56,447 nucleotides of DNA from Planctomycetota bacterium (GCA_029260755.1 JAJDCQ010000194.1:1-56447), one strand, 5' to 3'. Shown: positions 41,617 to 51,418, counted from the stretch's first letter. Notes: generated from the sequence alone by a model not told the origin. A program made the numbers and translations.

Positions 41617-41645
41617 TCGACACGTCCGATCCGAGCTGATATACT
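41617..41645 (+). promoter_or_regulatory. Sigma70-like promoter of the coiled-coil gene
   Basis: TCGACA (41617-41622), 17 nt, TATACT (41640-41645). The -10 context GATATACTCC is the same as in the promoter at 22168, giving a consistent local consensus. Confidence 0.6.
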
Positions 41646-41686
41646 CCCGTGGCAAGCAGTTAGGAGCATTCGCGAGAGCTCATCCG

Positions 41687-42718
41687 ATGACCTCGCCCGT
41701 CCCGCCCAACACGCCCACCGATCCCGCCGCCCTCGTCGCCGAGGTGCAGCGGCTTCGTCACATGCTCGTCGCCCTCAAGGAGACGGCGAAGGCACGCGAG
41801 CTCAAGCTGCGCGATGTCCTGTCGGCGCAGATGCGCAATACGCTCGAGACCTGGCGGGCGAAGGCGACGGCCACGATGGCCGAGGGGCAGGGCAAGGTCC
41901 GCCAGCTCGCCGCCGAGCTCGACGCCGCCCGCCACGAGGTCGACGAGGGACGCAAGGTCATCGACAAGCTCCGCATCGCCCTCTCCGAGCAGCAGGCGGC
42001 GTTCGCCGCGGCCCAGCGGTCCGCCGCCCTGTCGGCCTCGGTCGCCGGCGACGGACCGAAGACGACCGGGCCGAAGAAGGGCACCGACGCCGAGTTCCAG
42101 GCGCTCGAGCAGAAGCTCGCCGGACTCGAGGAGCAGAACCTCGCCGCCCTCGAGCGCGGCAAGAAGATCGCGAAGGACGCCTTCGGCGGAACCGACAAGA
42201 GCGGCGCGGTGCCGGCCGCGTCCGATGCCGGCGGCGTCGCGGCCGCCCTCGCCGCCGACCGGGCGCGCGCCGAGAAGCTCGCCTCCGAGCAGTCGGGCCA
42301 GGCCACCCTCGACGCGACGATCCGCGAGGCCGAGGCCGCCCTCGAGGCCGCCCAGCGGGAGGCCGAACGCCGGATCCGCGAGGCGCAGGCGCAGGCGGCC
42401 AAGGCCGCCGACGCGGCCCGATCCGAGGCGCAGGCCGCCCTCGATGCCGTTCTGACGGAGGCCGAGCACGCGCGCCGCGAGGGCGACGCGGCGAAGAAGC
42501 ACGTCGAGGAGATGCAGGAGGGCCAGCAGACGGTCCTCGACGCGGTCCTCGCCGAGGCGGAGGCGGCGCGCGCCGAGCAGGACGCGATCAAGGCCGAGCG
42601 CGACGCGCTCGCGAAGGAGCGGGACGCCCTCGCCAAGGAGCGCGACGCCCTGAAGGAGACGGCCGCGAAGCTCCAGGGCAAGCTCGACGCCCTCGGCCGG
42701 GCGCTCAGCCAGGACTGA
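41687..42718 (+). CDS. Cytoplasmic coiled-coil protein
   Basis: 343 residues with no signal peptide. Almost the whole chain is predicted helix: a first coiled coil about 15-110 (LVAEVQRLRHMLVALKETAKARELKLRD...), a Gly/Thr hinge near 120-130, and a long Ala/Glu/Arg coil from 135 to the end with KERDALAKERDALKE repeats. No enzymatic motif is seen. It could be a structural or scaffold protein. It is expressed from its own promoter and divergent from the ABC exporter. Confidence 0.75.
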   Translation: MTSPVPPNTPTDPAALVAEVQRLRHMLVALKETAKARELKLRDVLSAQMRNTLETWRAKATATMAEGQGKVRQLAAELDAARHEVDEGRKVIDKLRIALSEQQAAFAAAQRSAALSASVAGDGPKTTGPKKGTDAEFQALEQKLAGLEEQNLAALERGKKIAKDAFGGTDKSGAVPAASDAGGVAAALAADRARAEKLASEQSGQATLDATIREAEAALEAAQREAERRIREAQAQAAKAADAARSEAQAALDAVLTEAEHARREGDAAKKHVEEMQEGQQTVLDAVLAEAEAARAEQDAIKAERDALAKERDALAKERDALKETAAKLQGKLDALGRALSQD

Positions 42719-42854
42719 CCGGACGACGCTCCCACCGGCGGGATATCCGCCAGCGTTTGCGCCAGAGCGAGCCCGCGGCGATCACCGTAACCAATTCAGT
42801 CTCAGGTGCCTATGCCAACGCAACAGGCGGTCCCGGCTTTGCGCTAGGCCGACC

Positions 42855-43850
42855 ATGCGTGGATCCGCTCTCCTCGTCGCTGGACTCGGTCTGCTCGCCA
42901 TCGCGGGCCTGAGCTTCGCCCTCACGCCCGCCTCCGACGGCGTCGCGGCGCCGACGCCGACGCACCGCCCGGGAGCCACGGCGGAGCAGCCTCCCGCCCC
43001 CTCGACCATGAGCATCGCCGCGCCGCCGGGCGCGCCCGCACCGACGCGGACCACTGACCACGCGACCGCGACGACGCGCGAGGACGACGCGCCCGCGAGG
43101 CTCATCGAGGCGCTCCGTCAGGCCGACCGGGAGGCGTCTGGCCCCGAGGTGCTCGAGGTGCGCCGGCAGCTCCGCGAGATCCTCCGTCGCCGCCCCGACC
43201 TCGCCTCGACGATCGCGCGGACGCTCGCCGAGCTCGAGAACCGCGAGCTCGCGTTCGCGATCGCGCGGACGCTCGTGCCGTTCGCCCGCGAGCCGAACCG
43301 CGACGACGCCGTCCGGGACGCCCTCCTCGAGACGGCCCGCTCCGGCGCGGCGGCGCCGCGCGAGGCCGCCCTCCACGTCGTCATCGGGACGCGCGATCCC
43401 GAGGTCGCCGCCATCGTCGCCGACGCCTTCTTCGACGAGTCGGCCGCGACGCCGGTGCGCGCGGTCGCCGCGTTCATCCTCGCCGACGGCGCCGTCGCCG
43501 CCGTCGATCCGGCGACGGCCGACCGCGTCCTCGCGCGGGCCCGCGCGATCGTCGATGACCCGGACGCGCCGCGCAGGCTCCAGGCCGAGACGTTCGACCT
43601 GCTCCTCGTCCAGGACGACGCGACCGATCGCGCCCGCGCGCGGCGCCACCTCCACGACCCGCGCGCGCCGCTCCCCGTGGCGCTGGCCGCCGCGCGCGTC
43701 CTGATGGCCGCCGGCGAGCCCGACGAAACGATCCGCGCCGCGCTCGAGGCGCGTCGCCCGACCACCGGACCCGAGGAGGTCTCGCTCCTCCACTCGGCGC
43801 TCGCCGCCTTCGACGGCGGACCGAGCCTCTCGACCGGCGGGGGCTTCTGA
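42855..43850 (+). CDS. Exported helical-repeat protein
   Basis: 331 residues with a Sec-type signal or anchor (MRGSALLVAGLGLLAIAGLSFAL), a Pro/Thr-rich linker to about residue 75, and then a HEAT/ARM-like series of paired helices (LAELENRELAFAIARTLVP, AAPREAALHVVIGTRDPEV, ATPVRAVAAFILADGA). No Cys or catalytic motif. It probably binds a protein partner in the periplasm. 82 nt separate it from the next lipoprotein gene on the same strand. Confidence 0.7.
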   Translation: MRGSALLVAGLGLLAIAGLSFALTPASDGVAAPTPTHRPGATAEQPPAPSTMSIAAPPGAPAPTRTTDHATATTREDDAPARLIEALRQADREASGPEVLEVRRQLREILRRRPDLASTIARTLAELENRELAFAIARTLVPFAREPNRDDAVRDALLETARSGAAAPREAALHVVIGTRDPEVAAIVADAFFDESAATPVRAVAAFILADGAVAAVDPATADRVLARARAIVDDPDAPRRLQAETFDLLLVQDDATDRARARRHLHDPRAPLPVALAAARVLMAAGEPDETIRAALEARRPTTGPEEVSLLHSALAAFDGGPSLSTGGGF

Positions 43851-43932
43851 CCGACCGGGCGGCCCCCGACCGATCGCTCTCGCTCACTCGTATCTCGTGA
43901 CCCACACCGACTCGAACCGAAGGAACATCGCG

Positions 43933-46155
43933 ATGTCCGCTCGTCGTCTCCCGTGCCACTGGTACGTCGCCGTCTCCATCATCACCGCGTCCGCCCTGCT
44001 CGCCGTCTCGGGGTGCGGCGGCGGAGGCGGATCATCGGGCGGCGCCGCGGCGGCGCCGGGCGCGGGCTCGGGCACCGCGGGCGGCGGATCCACCACCGGC
44101 GGTGGGACCGGCGGAGGCACGACCGGCGGCGGCTCCACCGGAGGCGGCGGCCCCGCCGCGCTCACGCCGCCCGGCACGGCGACCAACCAGCCCCAGTGGC
44201 AGACGGCCCTCGCCGCCCTCGCCGCCGCGCCGAGCCCCGACCCGGTCCGCTTCGAGGCGGCCAGCCTCGCCGCCTACGACGACCTGATCGCGCGCGCCTG
44301 GCCGGGGATCGCGCCGCGGGTCGCGGCCGAGATCGAGACCTCGCTCCAGGGCGCCGCCGGCAACGCCCTCTCCGGCGTCGCGATCGCGAGCGTCGGCGCC
44401 GTCACCGTCGACGTCGCCGCCCCGCCCGCGCTCGCCGCCTCGGCGCCCGCCCCTCGCCAGACCGTCGAGGCGTTCCTCCCCGCGCCGCCGCAGCGCTGGT
44501 CGGTGGAGGTCGAGGTGCTGCTCGGCGGCACGATTCCCCTGTCGATCGGCGGCGTCTCGATCCCGATCTCGATCTCGATTCCGGTCACCGCGACCGCGTC
44601 CGACGTCGCGGTGGTCGCGCCGGTCGACATGGACCTCGCCGACCCGACCCGCCCGCGGATCGCATCGGCCGGCACGCCGAGCGTCGCGCTCCGACTCACC
44701 CTCGCCTCGAACGCGCCCGAGCTCCAGCAGGTGAGCGGCCTCGTCACCCAGCTCCTCGACCCGATCGTGCGGGCGGCCCTCCAGGTCGGCGCGATCGTCG
44801 CGCAGCAGCAGCTCGGCATCGCCCTCGGCCAGCTCCCCGACGAGCGCGACTGGGGTCGCGGCGGCCCGCCCGTCGCCGCCACGCCGAACGCGCCCGCCCT
44901 CGAGCCGATCGCGGACGCCCTCGCCGTCGCGATCGACCGCGACCACACCCCGCACGGCAACGTCTACGAGGCGGTCTTCGACCAGCCCCACGCCGGCGGC
45001 TCGATCGTCGGGTTCCGCCATCACGGCGACGCGGCGATCTGGACCGGCAGCTACCTCGCCTCGCTCGCCTACCGCTACGACGTCGACGGCGACCCGCGCG
45101 CCCTCACCGCCGCCGCGCGGATCATCTCCGCCTTCGACAAGCAGACGCGGCTGTCGCCGCCGCCGTTCGACGGCCTCCTCGCGCGCACGGCGATCCCGCT
45201 GTCGTCGCCCCACGCCGCGGCCCTCCGCGGAAGCCAGAGCTACTACGAGGGCACCGTCAACGGCGTCGCCTACGGAGCGCTCGGCGACATCAGCCGCGAC
45301 CAGTACACCGGCGTCCTCTTCGGCCTCGGCCAGGCATGGCACCGGATGCCGCCGCTCCGGAGCGAGATCACGCCGATCGTCGAGCGCCTGATCGACCAGC
45401 TCGACCGCCACGGCTGGAACGCGTTCAAGGCGCCCGGCCAGGGCAACTACCCGGCCGACCCGGCGACCGCCCTCTCGGTCACCTTCGCCCAGGCGCCCCA
45501 GGCGGTGCTCGCGTTCGCGACCGTCGGTCGCGTCGTCGACCCCGCCCGCTGGTCGGCGCTCCACGCCCGGACCGCGCCCCTCGCCGACATGCTCTGGTTC
45601 AACGCCTGGGTCAGCGCCGGCGAGGTCCACGAGTCCTACTACCGATACAACCTCTCGCACACCAACCTGCTCACCCTCGTCGAGCTCGAGACCGACCCCG
45701 ACCGCTACCGCGCCTACCTGCGCCTGATGCGGATCCTGCGCACGACCGTCGGGCACCACCAGAACGCCTGGTTCGACGTCATCGCGGCCGTCGCCGACCC
45801 GTCGGCCGGCCCGACCCTCGGCCCGCGCGTGCAGCGCGAGCTCGAGCTCTGGACGCTGCGGCCGCGCCGCGGCTTCGCCGTCACGAACAGCGCCGATCCG
45901 AGCATCGCGAAGGCGACGATCACCGCGACGATCCCCGCGTGGGGAGGCTCGCCCGGAGGTGCGCTCACGACGGCGCCGCGCACCCGCGAGGTGGCCGTCC
46001 TCCCGCTCCCGATCGACCGACGGACGGCCAGCGACTTCGTCTGGCAGCGGAGCCCGTTCTCGCTCGACGGCGCGAAGGACCCCCACGAGCAGCCGCCCGG
46101 GATCGACCTCGTCCTCCCCTACTGGGTCGGACGAAACCACGGGCTCCTCCGCTAG
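43933..46155 (+). CDS. Large lipoprotein with alpha-helical toroid-like domain
   Basis: 740 residues from ATG 43933 (GAAGGAAC 7 nt upstream; the start at 43897 adds 12 residues). The lipobox is AVSGC, followed by a Gly/Thr/Ser linker. The first half is beta-rich (WSVEVEVLLGGTIPLSIGGV, ISISIPVTATAS). The second half has aromatic helical repeats (DAAIWTGSYLASLAYRYDV, YTGVLFGLGQAWHRMP, WFNAWVSAGEVHESYYRYN) reminiscent of (alpha/alpha)6 glycosidase or lyase barrels. I cannot assign catalytic residues. A surface carbohydrate-active enzyme is possible. Confidence 0.7.
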   Translation: MSARRLPCHWYVAVSIITASALLAVSGCGGGGGSSGGAAAAPGAGSGTAGGGSTTGGGTGGGTTGGGSTGGGGPAALTPPGTATNQPQWQTALAALAAAPSPDPVRFEAASLAAYDDLIARAWPGIAPRVAAEIETSLQGAAGNALSGVAIASVGAVTVDVAAPPALAASAPAPRQTVEAFLPAPPQRWSVEVEVLLGGTIPLSIGGVSIPISISIPVTATASDVAVVAPVDMDLADPTRPRIASAGTPSVALRLTLASNAPELQQVSGLVTQLLDPIVRAALQVGAIVAQQQLGIALGQLPDERDWGRGGPPVAATPNAPALEPIADALAVAIDRDHTPHGNVYEAVFDQPHAGGSIVGFRHHGDAAIWTGSYLASLAYRYDVDGDPRALTAAARIISAFDKQTRLSPPPFDGLLARTAIPLSSPHAAALRGSQSYYEGTVNGVAYGALGDISRDQYTGVLFGLGQAWHRMPPLRSEITPIVERLIDQLDRHGWNAFKAPGQGNYPADPATALSVTFAQAPQAVLAFATVGRVVDPARWSALHARTAPLADMLWFNAWVSAGEVHESYYRYNLSHTNLLTLVELETDPDRYRAYLRLMRILRTTVGHHQNAWFDVIAAVADPSAGPTLGPRVQRELELWTLRPRRGFAVTNSADPSIAKATITATIPAWGGSPGGALTTAPRTREVAVLPLPIDRRTASDFVWQRSPFSLDGAKDPHEQPPGIDLVLPYWVGRNHGLLR

Positions 46156-46167
46156 CGGCGGCCGGGC

Positions 46168-46575
46168 CTACGGCTCGTCGCGAGCCCGGACGACGTGGAG
46201 GAACAGCCCCTCCTCGTCGGCCGCGTCGATGCGCATCATCTCGAGGAGGTCCTCGGCTCGACGGCGGACGCGCTCGATGCGGTCCTCGGTGAGGGCGCGG
46301 ACGACCAGCTCGCGTGCGCGTGGATTCGGGTGAGCGAGGAGCGGCTCGAACCGCCTCCAGGCCTTTCGCTGGATCAGGCCGCCGGCGCCCAGGCAGCGGT
46401 CCACCTCGAGCGCCGCCTGCCGGACTTCGAGCTCGTCGGCGCCGAGACGCGAGCACTCGTTGCAGAGATGCTGCCCGTGACCCCGACCGCCGAAGCGCTC
46501 GTTGGGTCGCGCCCGGCCGCACGCCCAGCACCCGTGACCTCGGTGGCGGCCCCGGCTCTTGCGGCGACGTCCCAT
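46168..46575 (-). CDS. Small zinc-finger protein
   Basis: 135 residues from ATG 46575. The N-terminus is basic (MGRRRKSRGRHRG), then CWAC and CNEC form one zinc site. The rest is helical and ends with a segment about ranges of residues like LAHPNPRARELVVRALTEDR. It lies 5 nt after the stop of the next gene upstream, which also has zinc fingers. The pair is one transcript. Function unknown. Confidence 0.65.
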   Translation of the reverse strand: MGRRRKSRGRHRGHGCWACGRARPNERFGGRGHGQHLCNECSRLGADELEVRQAALEVDRCLGAGGLIQRKAWRRFEPLLAHPNPRARELVVRALTEDRIERVRRRAEDLLEMMRIDAADEEGLFLHVVRARDEP

Positions 46576-46580
46576 CGCGC

Positions 46581-47207
46581 TCAGCCCGCGTAGGCGCACA
46601 CGCCGGCACGGGGCGAGTTCACGACCGGGAGGAGCATCTCCTCGCCACACTCGTGCCCGGAGACGCACGGCGCGCAGAGCCAGCCCTCGCCATCCCACGA
46701 GCACTCGACGCAGACGTGGGCAGCCGGCCGACCGCACGCGCACGGGACCTCGGGCGCATCGTTGCGGGCGAGCAGCCGGACCCGCTCCGCTCCAGCCGGT
46801 CGAGGCGCGCCCTGGCCGATGACCCGGATGGTGAGCTCGGTCGAGGAGCCGTAGTCGTAGACGTAGCTCAGGCGACGACCCGGCGCGAGGACGCGATCGA
46901 CGCGCACGCCCGCGTCGAGAGACTCGCCTCCGAACGGGGGCCCCGAGAAGAACTCGCTCAGGTGCCCGCAGCACTCGAGCCACTCGTCCCGAAGGACGGC
47001 GTCGAGGTCGGCGAGGTGGGCGCGCCCGTCGATCGCGAGGTGCAGCCAGTAACCGGAGAGATGCCGGCTCTCGACGACGACGTGCCACGCGCCGCGTCCG
47101 CCATCGGCCGCGAGGCTCGGACAACGCCCGAGGTGCCTGGACATTCCGGAGCTGGCGAAGCTACGTCCGCAGCCCTCGCATCTTCCACGTGAGATCGTCC
47201 GTGCCAT
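46581..47207 (-). CDS. pRiA4b ORF-3-like domain between zinc fingers
   Basis: 208 residues from ATG 47207, with AAGGAGG 6 nt upstream. An N-terminal C2HC-like finger (CEGCGRSF...HLGRC) is followed by a domain resembling plasmid pRiA4b ORF-3 proteins: WLHLAIDGRAHLADLDAVLR...LSEF and LSYVYDYGSSTELTIRVI. The C-terminus has three further Cys pairs (CACG, CVEC, CAPC...CGEE). The ORF-3 family is found near mobile elements, but its molecular role is not established. It is cotranscribed with the small zinc protein. Confidence 0.7.
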   Translation of the reverse strand: MARTISRGRCEGCGRSFASSGMSRHLGRCPSLAADGGRGAWHVVVESRHLSGYWLHLAIDGRAHLADLDAVLRDEWLECCGHLSEFFSGPPFGGESLDAGVRVDRVLAPGRRLSYVYDYGSSTELTIRVIGQGAPRPAGAERVRLLARNDAPEVPCACGRPAAHVCVECSWDGEGWLCAPCVSGHECGEEMLLPVVNSPRAGVCAYAG

Positions 47208-47330
47208 CGTCGCCTCCTTCGAGTCCGCTCGGGTCCGGTCAGGTCAGGTCGCGTGCGCCACCCCTGACCTCGGAGGCTACCACGAGCCGAGACACATCCG
47301 GGCACGACGCCCTCTCCATGGCCTCTCCGC

Positions 47331-49319
47331 TCACCGACCTCCGCCGAGGTTCGCGATCTCGACCGGCTCGATCGCGTCGGCGGGCTCGAAGCCGAGGACG
47401 CGGCCGTAGAAGAGGAGCTCCGCCTCGAGGGCGCGCTTGATGTTCTCGGCCTTGCGGAAGCCGTGCTGCTCGCCCTCGAACGGGACGTAGGCGACGGGGA
47501 TGCCCTTCTTCGTGAGCGCCTCGACCATCACCTCGGCCTGACTCGGGGGGACGACGGCGTCCTCGAGGCCCTGGAAGAGGATCACCGGGACGGCGAGCCG
47601 GTCGGTGTGGTGGATCGGGGAGCGCTCGCGGTAGAGCGCCGTCGACTCGGGCAGCGGGCCGACGAGGCGGTCGCCGTAGCGGGACTCGAACTTGTGGGTG
47701 TCGCGGCAGAGCGCCTCGAGGTCGCTCACGCCGTAGTGACTCGCGCCGACCTGGAAGACGTCGCGGAACGTCAGGGCGCAGAGCGTCGTGTAGCCGCCGG
47801 CGCTGCCGCCGCGGATCGCGAGGCGTTCGCCGTCGACCTCGCCGCGGTCGACGAGGTGGCGGGCGCCCGCGCAGCAGTCGTCGACGTCGACGACGCCCCA
47901 CTGCCCGTCGAGGCGCCGGCGGTAGTCGCGGCCATAGCCGGTGCTCCCGCCGTAGTTGACGTCGAGGACGGCGAACCCGCGGCTCGTCCAGAACTGGATC
48001 GCGAAGGTGAGCGCGGTCGTCGTTGCTCCGGTCGGGCCGCCGTGGCTCAGGACGAGGAGCGGCGGGCGCTCGTCGGGGAGCGGGCAGGCGTCGCGGTTGG
48101 TCGGGCGGTAGAGGATGCCGTGGGCGGCGAGGCCGCCGGTCGTCGGGAACTCGACCGCCTCGCCGGTCGCGATGAACGCGACGTCGAGGTCGACGTCGCC
48201 GCTGCTCGCCAGCACCTCGTGCGCCCCGGTCCCCAGGTCGATCGTGACGATGCGGATCGCGCTCGTCGGTGAGGCGGCCCGGGCGACGATTCGGGCGCCG
48301 CCCGGGAGGGCGCGGAGATCGTCGAGCTCGGTGAACCCGGTGTCGATCGCTCGGAGCGATCCGTCGGCCTCGATGACGCCGAGGCGCCAGCGTCCGGCAT
48401 CGGTGAAGCGGGTGACGATCCGGCTCTCGTCGAGGAAGTCGAACGAGGTGAGGCCGAAGATCCAGTGGGGGCCGCTGAACTCGGCCTCGCGGAGATGGAC
48501 CGGCTCGACGGTCCCCGCCCGCCGGCGGTGGATCGTCCACCAGCCCGACCGATCGGTCACGAAATGGAGGACGCCGCCCGGGCTCCAGCGAGGCTCGGCG
48601 ACGCTCTCGGGCTCGCGTGGCGCCGCGTCGCCATCGGGGCCGCCCGCGATCGTCTCGGTCGCGCCCGGCCGGCCGGCCTCGTCGAGGGCGAGGACGCGTA
48701 GCTCGGTGCCGTCCCACGGCATGTTCGGATGCGACCAGGCGATGAACGCGAGCGAGCGCCCGTCGGGGGAGAGCCGCGGCGCGGCGTAGAAGTCGTCGCC
48801 CTCGACGAGGACGGTGCGCGTCCAGCCCGCGCCGGGTTGGTCCGATCCCGGCGGCGGCGCAAACGCGACGATCCGCGCGATCGCCTCGCCCTCGCCGCGA
48901 TGATCCTCCTCGACCGCGAGGAGTCGTCCGTCGGGGACGAGCTCGAGGTCCGCGTGGCGCAGCCCCTCGACGTCGCACACGAGGCTCGGCTCCGCCTCGC
49001 CCGGGGCGAGGCGACGCAGGCGCTGGTCGGCGAAGTGGGCGAAGACGACGACGCCGTCGCGGACGGCGTAGGCGCCGCCGCCGTACTCGTGCACGCGGGT
49101 GCGGACGTTCCAGGGCGCCGGCGTCACGTCGGTCGTCTCGCCCGAGCCGTCGCGGCGGACGAGGACGCTCCGGCCCGCCTCGGTCGGTCGGAGCTCGAGC
49201 CAGGTCACCGCGTCGCCGTCGACGCGGACGCTTCCGAGCCTGGTCCCCTTCGCGACGATCAGGTCGGTCGTGATCGGCGAGGGCCAGGCGCCGCACGGGG
49301 TCGGGGTCTTCTTCGCCAA
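47331..49319 (-). CDS. S9 family prolyl-oligopeptidase-like peptidase
   Basis: 662 residues from TTG 49319, chosen for GGAGGAG 6 nt upstream; the frame runs to 49451 without homology-like sequence. The N-terminal beta-propeller holds repeats such as PRLSPDGRSLAFIAWSHPNMPWDG and PRWSPGGVLHFVTDRSG. The C-terminal alpha/beta hydrolase (about 430-640) has nucleophile GGSAGGY, Asp in QGLEDAVVPP and His in EGEQHGF. No signal peptide, so cytoplasmic. It cleaves short peptides. Divergent from the kinase gene at 49376. Confidence 0.92.
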   Translation of the reverse strand: MAKKTPTPCGAWPSPITTDLIVAKGTRLGSVRVDGDAVTWLELRPTEAGRSVLVRRDGSGETTDVTPAPWNVRTRVHEYGGGAYAVRDGVVVFAHFADQRLRRLAPGEAEPSLVCDVEGLRHADLELVPDGRLLAVEEDHRGEGEAIARIVAFAPPPGSDQPGAGWTRTVLVEGDDFYAAPRLSPDGRSLAFIAWSHPNMPWDGTELRVLALDEAGRPGATETIAGGPDGDAAPREPESVAEPRWSPGGVLHFVTDRSGWWTIHRRRAGTVEPVHLREAEFSGPHWIFGLTSFDFLDESRIVTRFTDAGRWRLGVIEADGSLRAIDTGFTELDDLRALPGGARIVARAASPTSAIRIVTIDLGTGAHEVLASSGDVDLDVAFIATGEAVEFPTTGGLAAHGILYRPTNRDACPLPDERPPLLVLSHGGPTGATTTALTFAIQFWTSRGFAVLDVNYGGSTGYGRDYRRRLDGQWGVVDVDDCCAGARHLVDRGEVDGERLAIRGGSAGGYTTLCALTFRDVFQVGASHYGVSDLEALCRDTHKFESRYGDRLVGPLPESTALYRERSPIHHTDRLAVPVILFQGLEDAVVPPSQAEVMVEALTKKGIPVAYVPFEGEQHGFRKAENIKRALEAELLFYGRVLGFEPADAIEPVEIANLGGGR

Positions 49320-49363
49320 CGGTGTCTCCTCCCTCGGCCGGGCGCGCCGCGACCGCGCGGCAG

Positions 49364-49369
49364 TATACT
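49364..49369 (+). promoter_or_regulatory. -10 element of a likely leaderless kinase transcript
   Basis: TATACT ends 6 nt before the GTG at 49376, the spacing at which transcription would start on the start codon itself. No ribosome site is visible before the GTG. No clear -35. Confidence 0.4.
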
Positions 49370-49375
49370 GGCTCC

Positions 49376-51418
49376 GTGGAGCTCGGGGGGTACCGCATCC
49401 TCGACGAGATCGGCCGCGGCGGGATGGGGATCGTCTACCGCGGCGTCGCACCCGACGGTCGCCCCGTCGCGGTGAAGGTTCTCCGTGACCCGAGCGGCGG
49501 CTCGCTCGCCCGCTTCGACCGCGAGCGCCGCCTCCTGTCGGAGCTCGGCGAGGGCGACGGGTTCGTCCCGCTCCGCGACGCCGGCGCCGGACCCCACGGG
49601 CCGTTCGTCGTCATGCCGTTCTTCGGCGGCGGCTCCCTCCGGGCGCGCCTCGAGTCCGAGCGTCGCCTCGAGGTCGACGCCGTCGTCGCGCTCGGGCGCG
49701 CCCTCGCCGCCGCCCTGGCGCGCGCCCATCACCGCGGGATCATCCACCGGGACCTCAAGCCGGACAACGTCATCTTCACCGACGATGGACGTCCCCTCAT
49801 CACGGACATGGGCCTCGCGAAGCACTTTCGCGAGGGCGAGTCGCTCGCGCCGGCGCTGTCGAGCTCGGGCGAGCTCCGTGGGACGCTCGGCTACCTCGCG
49901 CCCGAGCAGATGCGCGACGCGAAGACGGCCGGCCCGCCCGCCGACGTCCACGCCCTCGGCGCGATGCTCTACGAGTGTCTGACGGGGCGGACACCGTTCT
50001 GGGCGGAGAGCCCGGCGCAGCTCCTCGTCGTCGCGATGCGGGCGGATGTCGAGCCGGTCCGGCGCCACCGCCCGGACGCACCGGACTGGCTCGAGAGGGT
50101 CGTGCTCGGCGCGGTGGCGCGACTCCCCGAGGAGCGTCCGACGGCCCGGGCGCTGCACGCCGCCCTCGAGGCGTCCGGGGCGAGAGCGCCGCGCGCGGTC
50201 GGGCTCTCGGGGCGGCGAGGCTCGGGGCCGGCGCTCGTGGCCGCGCTGGCGGGGGCGCTCCTGGTCGTCGCGGTCGTCGTGGCGATCGTTCTCGGGGCCG
50301 GCTCCGGGCCCGAAGCACCGCCCGCGGCGGCGCCGTCCTCGTCGGCGGCGCTCGCAGAGCCTCCGCCGGCGCCCTCGCCCGAGCGTCCGCCGTCGCCGGA
50401 CCCGTCGTCTCCCGAGCCGGAGCCGGAGCCCGATTCGTCGCGGGCTCTGGCGGCGCATCGGCGCCTCGTCGGCTCCGATCGGGTGCGGCTGCTCGGCGTC
50501 CTCGGCGACGCGCCGCCCGGCGCCGAGGGCGCGGTGACCGGGCTGGCCGCGCGTCCGGAGTCGCGCGAGGTGATCGCCGTCGACGAGGCGGGCCTCATCC
50601 GGGCGTGGGACGTCGATGACGGCGGGTCGCGCGTGATCGCGCGTCTCGACGCCCCGGCGACCCACGTCGTCGTCTCGCCGAGCGGGCTGGTCGCCGGCGT
50701 CGCCGACCGAGGCGGCATGGTCTGGACGGTCGACCTCGAGCGCGGCGTCGCCGAGCGGCTCGTCGGGATCGAGGGCGCCGCGACGCGGCGGGTGACCAGC
50801 CTCGCCATCGCCGACGACGGCACCCGGATGCTCGTCGGGATCTCGGATGGGACGATCAGCATCCTCGACCTCGCCCCACACGAGGTGGCCGGGGAGCTCG
50901 TCGACGACTCCGGTCGAGCGATCCACGCGCTCGCGTTTCTGGCCGAGGACCGTCGCCGTGCGGTCGTCGCCGGCTGGGGCGGCACCCTGACGGTCGTCGA
51001 TCTCGACGCCGGACGGGAGCGCGGGCCGGGGCTCGCGCTCCCGGGGGATCAGGTGACCGCGGTCGCCCGCGCTCACGACGGCGAGTTCATCCTGGCCGGG
51101 TCACGCCTCGGGCAGGTCGCCATGCTCGGCGTCGATCCCGTGCGCGTCCTCGTCGACCTCGTGGGAGGCGGCCCTTCGGAGAGGGCTCACACCGCGGCGG
51201 TGACTTGCCTCACCGTGACCGGGGGCGGCGTCCTCGCCTCCGCGTCCATCGACGGGACCGTGCGGTTCTGGGGACCCCGCGACGGCCGCCCCGAGGAGCG
51301 CGGCGCGCTCGATCTGTCGTCCGTCGCAGACGTCCCGACCGCGATCTGCTCGCAGGGCGAGACGATCGTTGTGGGGACGCGCGCCGGAGCCGTCCTCCTG
51401 CTCGAGGCGCGCGAGTGA
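49376..51418 (+). CDS. Membrane Ser/Thr kinase with extracytoplasmic WD40-like propeller
   Basis: 680 residues from GTG 49376; the ORF to 49322 adds 18 residues. Kinase domain (about 5-260): GRGGMGIVYRG, VAVKVL, HRDLKPDNVIF, GTLGYLAPEQM; the DFG position reads TDMGLAKHF, so DFG is DMG. A membrane helix (ALVAALAGALLVVAVVVAIVLG, about 282-303), a Pro/Ser linker, and then a seven-bladed-looking beta-propeller (GLIRAWDVDDG, GTISILDLAPHE, ASIDGTVRFWGP) follow. The propeller is outside the membrane, so it probably senses a ligand. Convergent with the secretin-N-like gene, 9 nt apart. Confidence 0.88.
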   Translation: MELGGYRILDEIGRGGMGIVYRGVAPDGRPVAVKVLRDPSGGSLARFDRERRLLSELGEGDGFVPLRDAGAGPHGPFVVMPFFGGGSLRARLESERRLEVDAVVALGRALAAALARAHHRGIIHRDLKPDNVIFTDDGRPLITDMGLAKHFREGESLAPALSSSGELRGTLGYLAPEQMRDAKTAGPPADVHALGAMLYECLTGRTPFWAESPAQLLVVAMRADVEPVRRHRPDAPDWLERVVLGAVARLPEERPTARALHAALEASGARAPRAVGLSGRRGSGPALVAALAGALLVVAVVVAIVLGAGSGPEAPPAAAPSSSAALAEPPPAPSPERPPSPDPSSPEPEPEPDSSRALAAHRRLVGSDRVRLLGVLGDAPPGAEGAVTGLAARPESREVIAVDEAGLIRAWDVDDGGSRVIARLDAPATHVVVSPSGLVAGVADRGGMVWTVDLERGVAERLVGIEGAATRRVTSLAIADDGTRMLVGISDGTISILDLAPHEVAGELVDDSGRAIHALAFLAEDRRRAVVAGWGGTLTVVDLDAGRERGPGLALPGDQVTAVARAHDGEFILAGSRLGQVAMLGVDPVRVLVDLVGGGPSERAHTAAVTCLTVTGGGVLASASIDGTVRFWGPRDGRPEERGALDLSSVADVPTAICSQGETIVVGTRAGAVLLLEARE

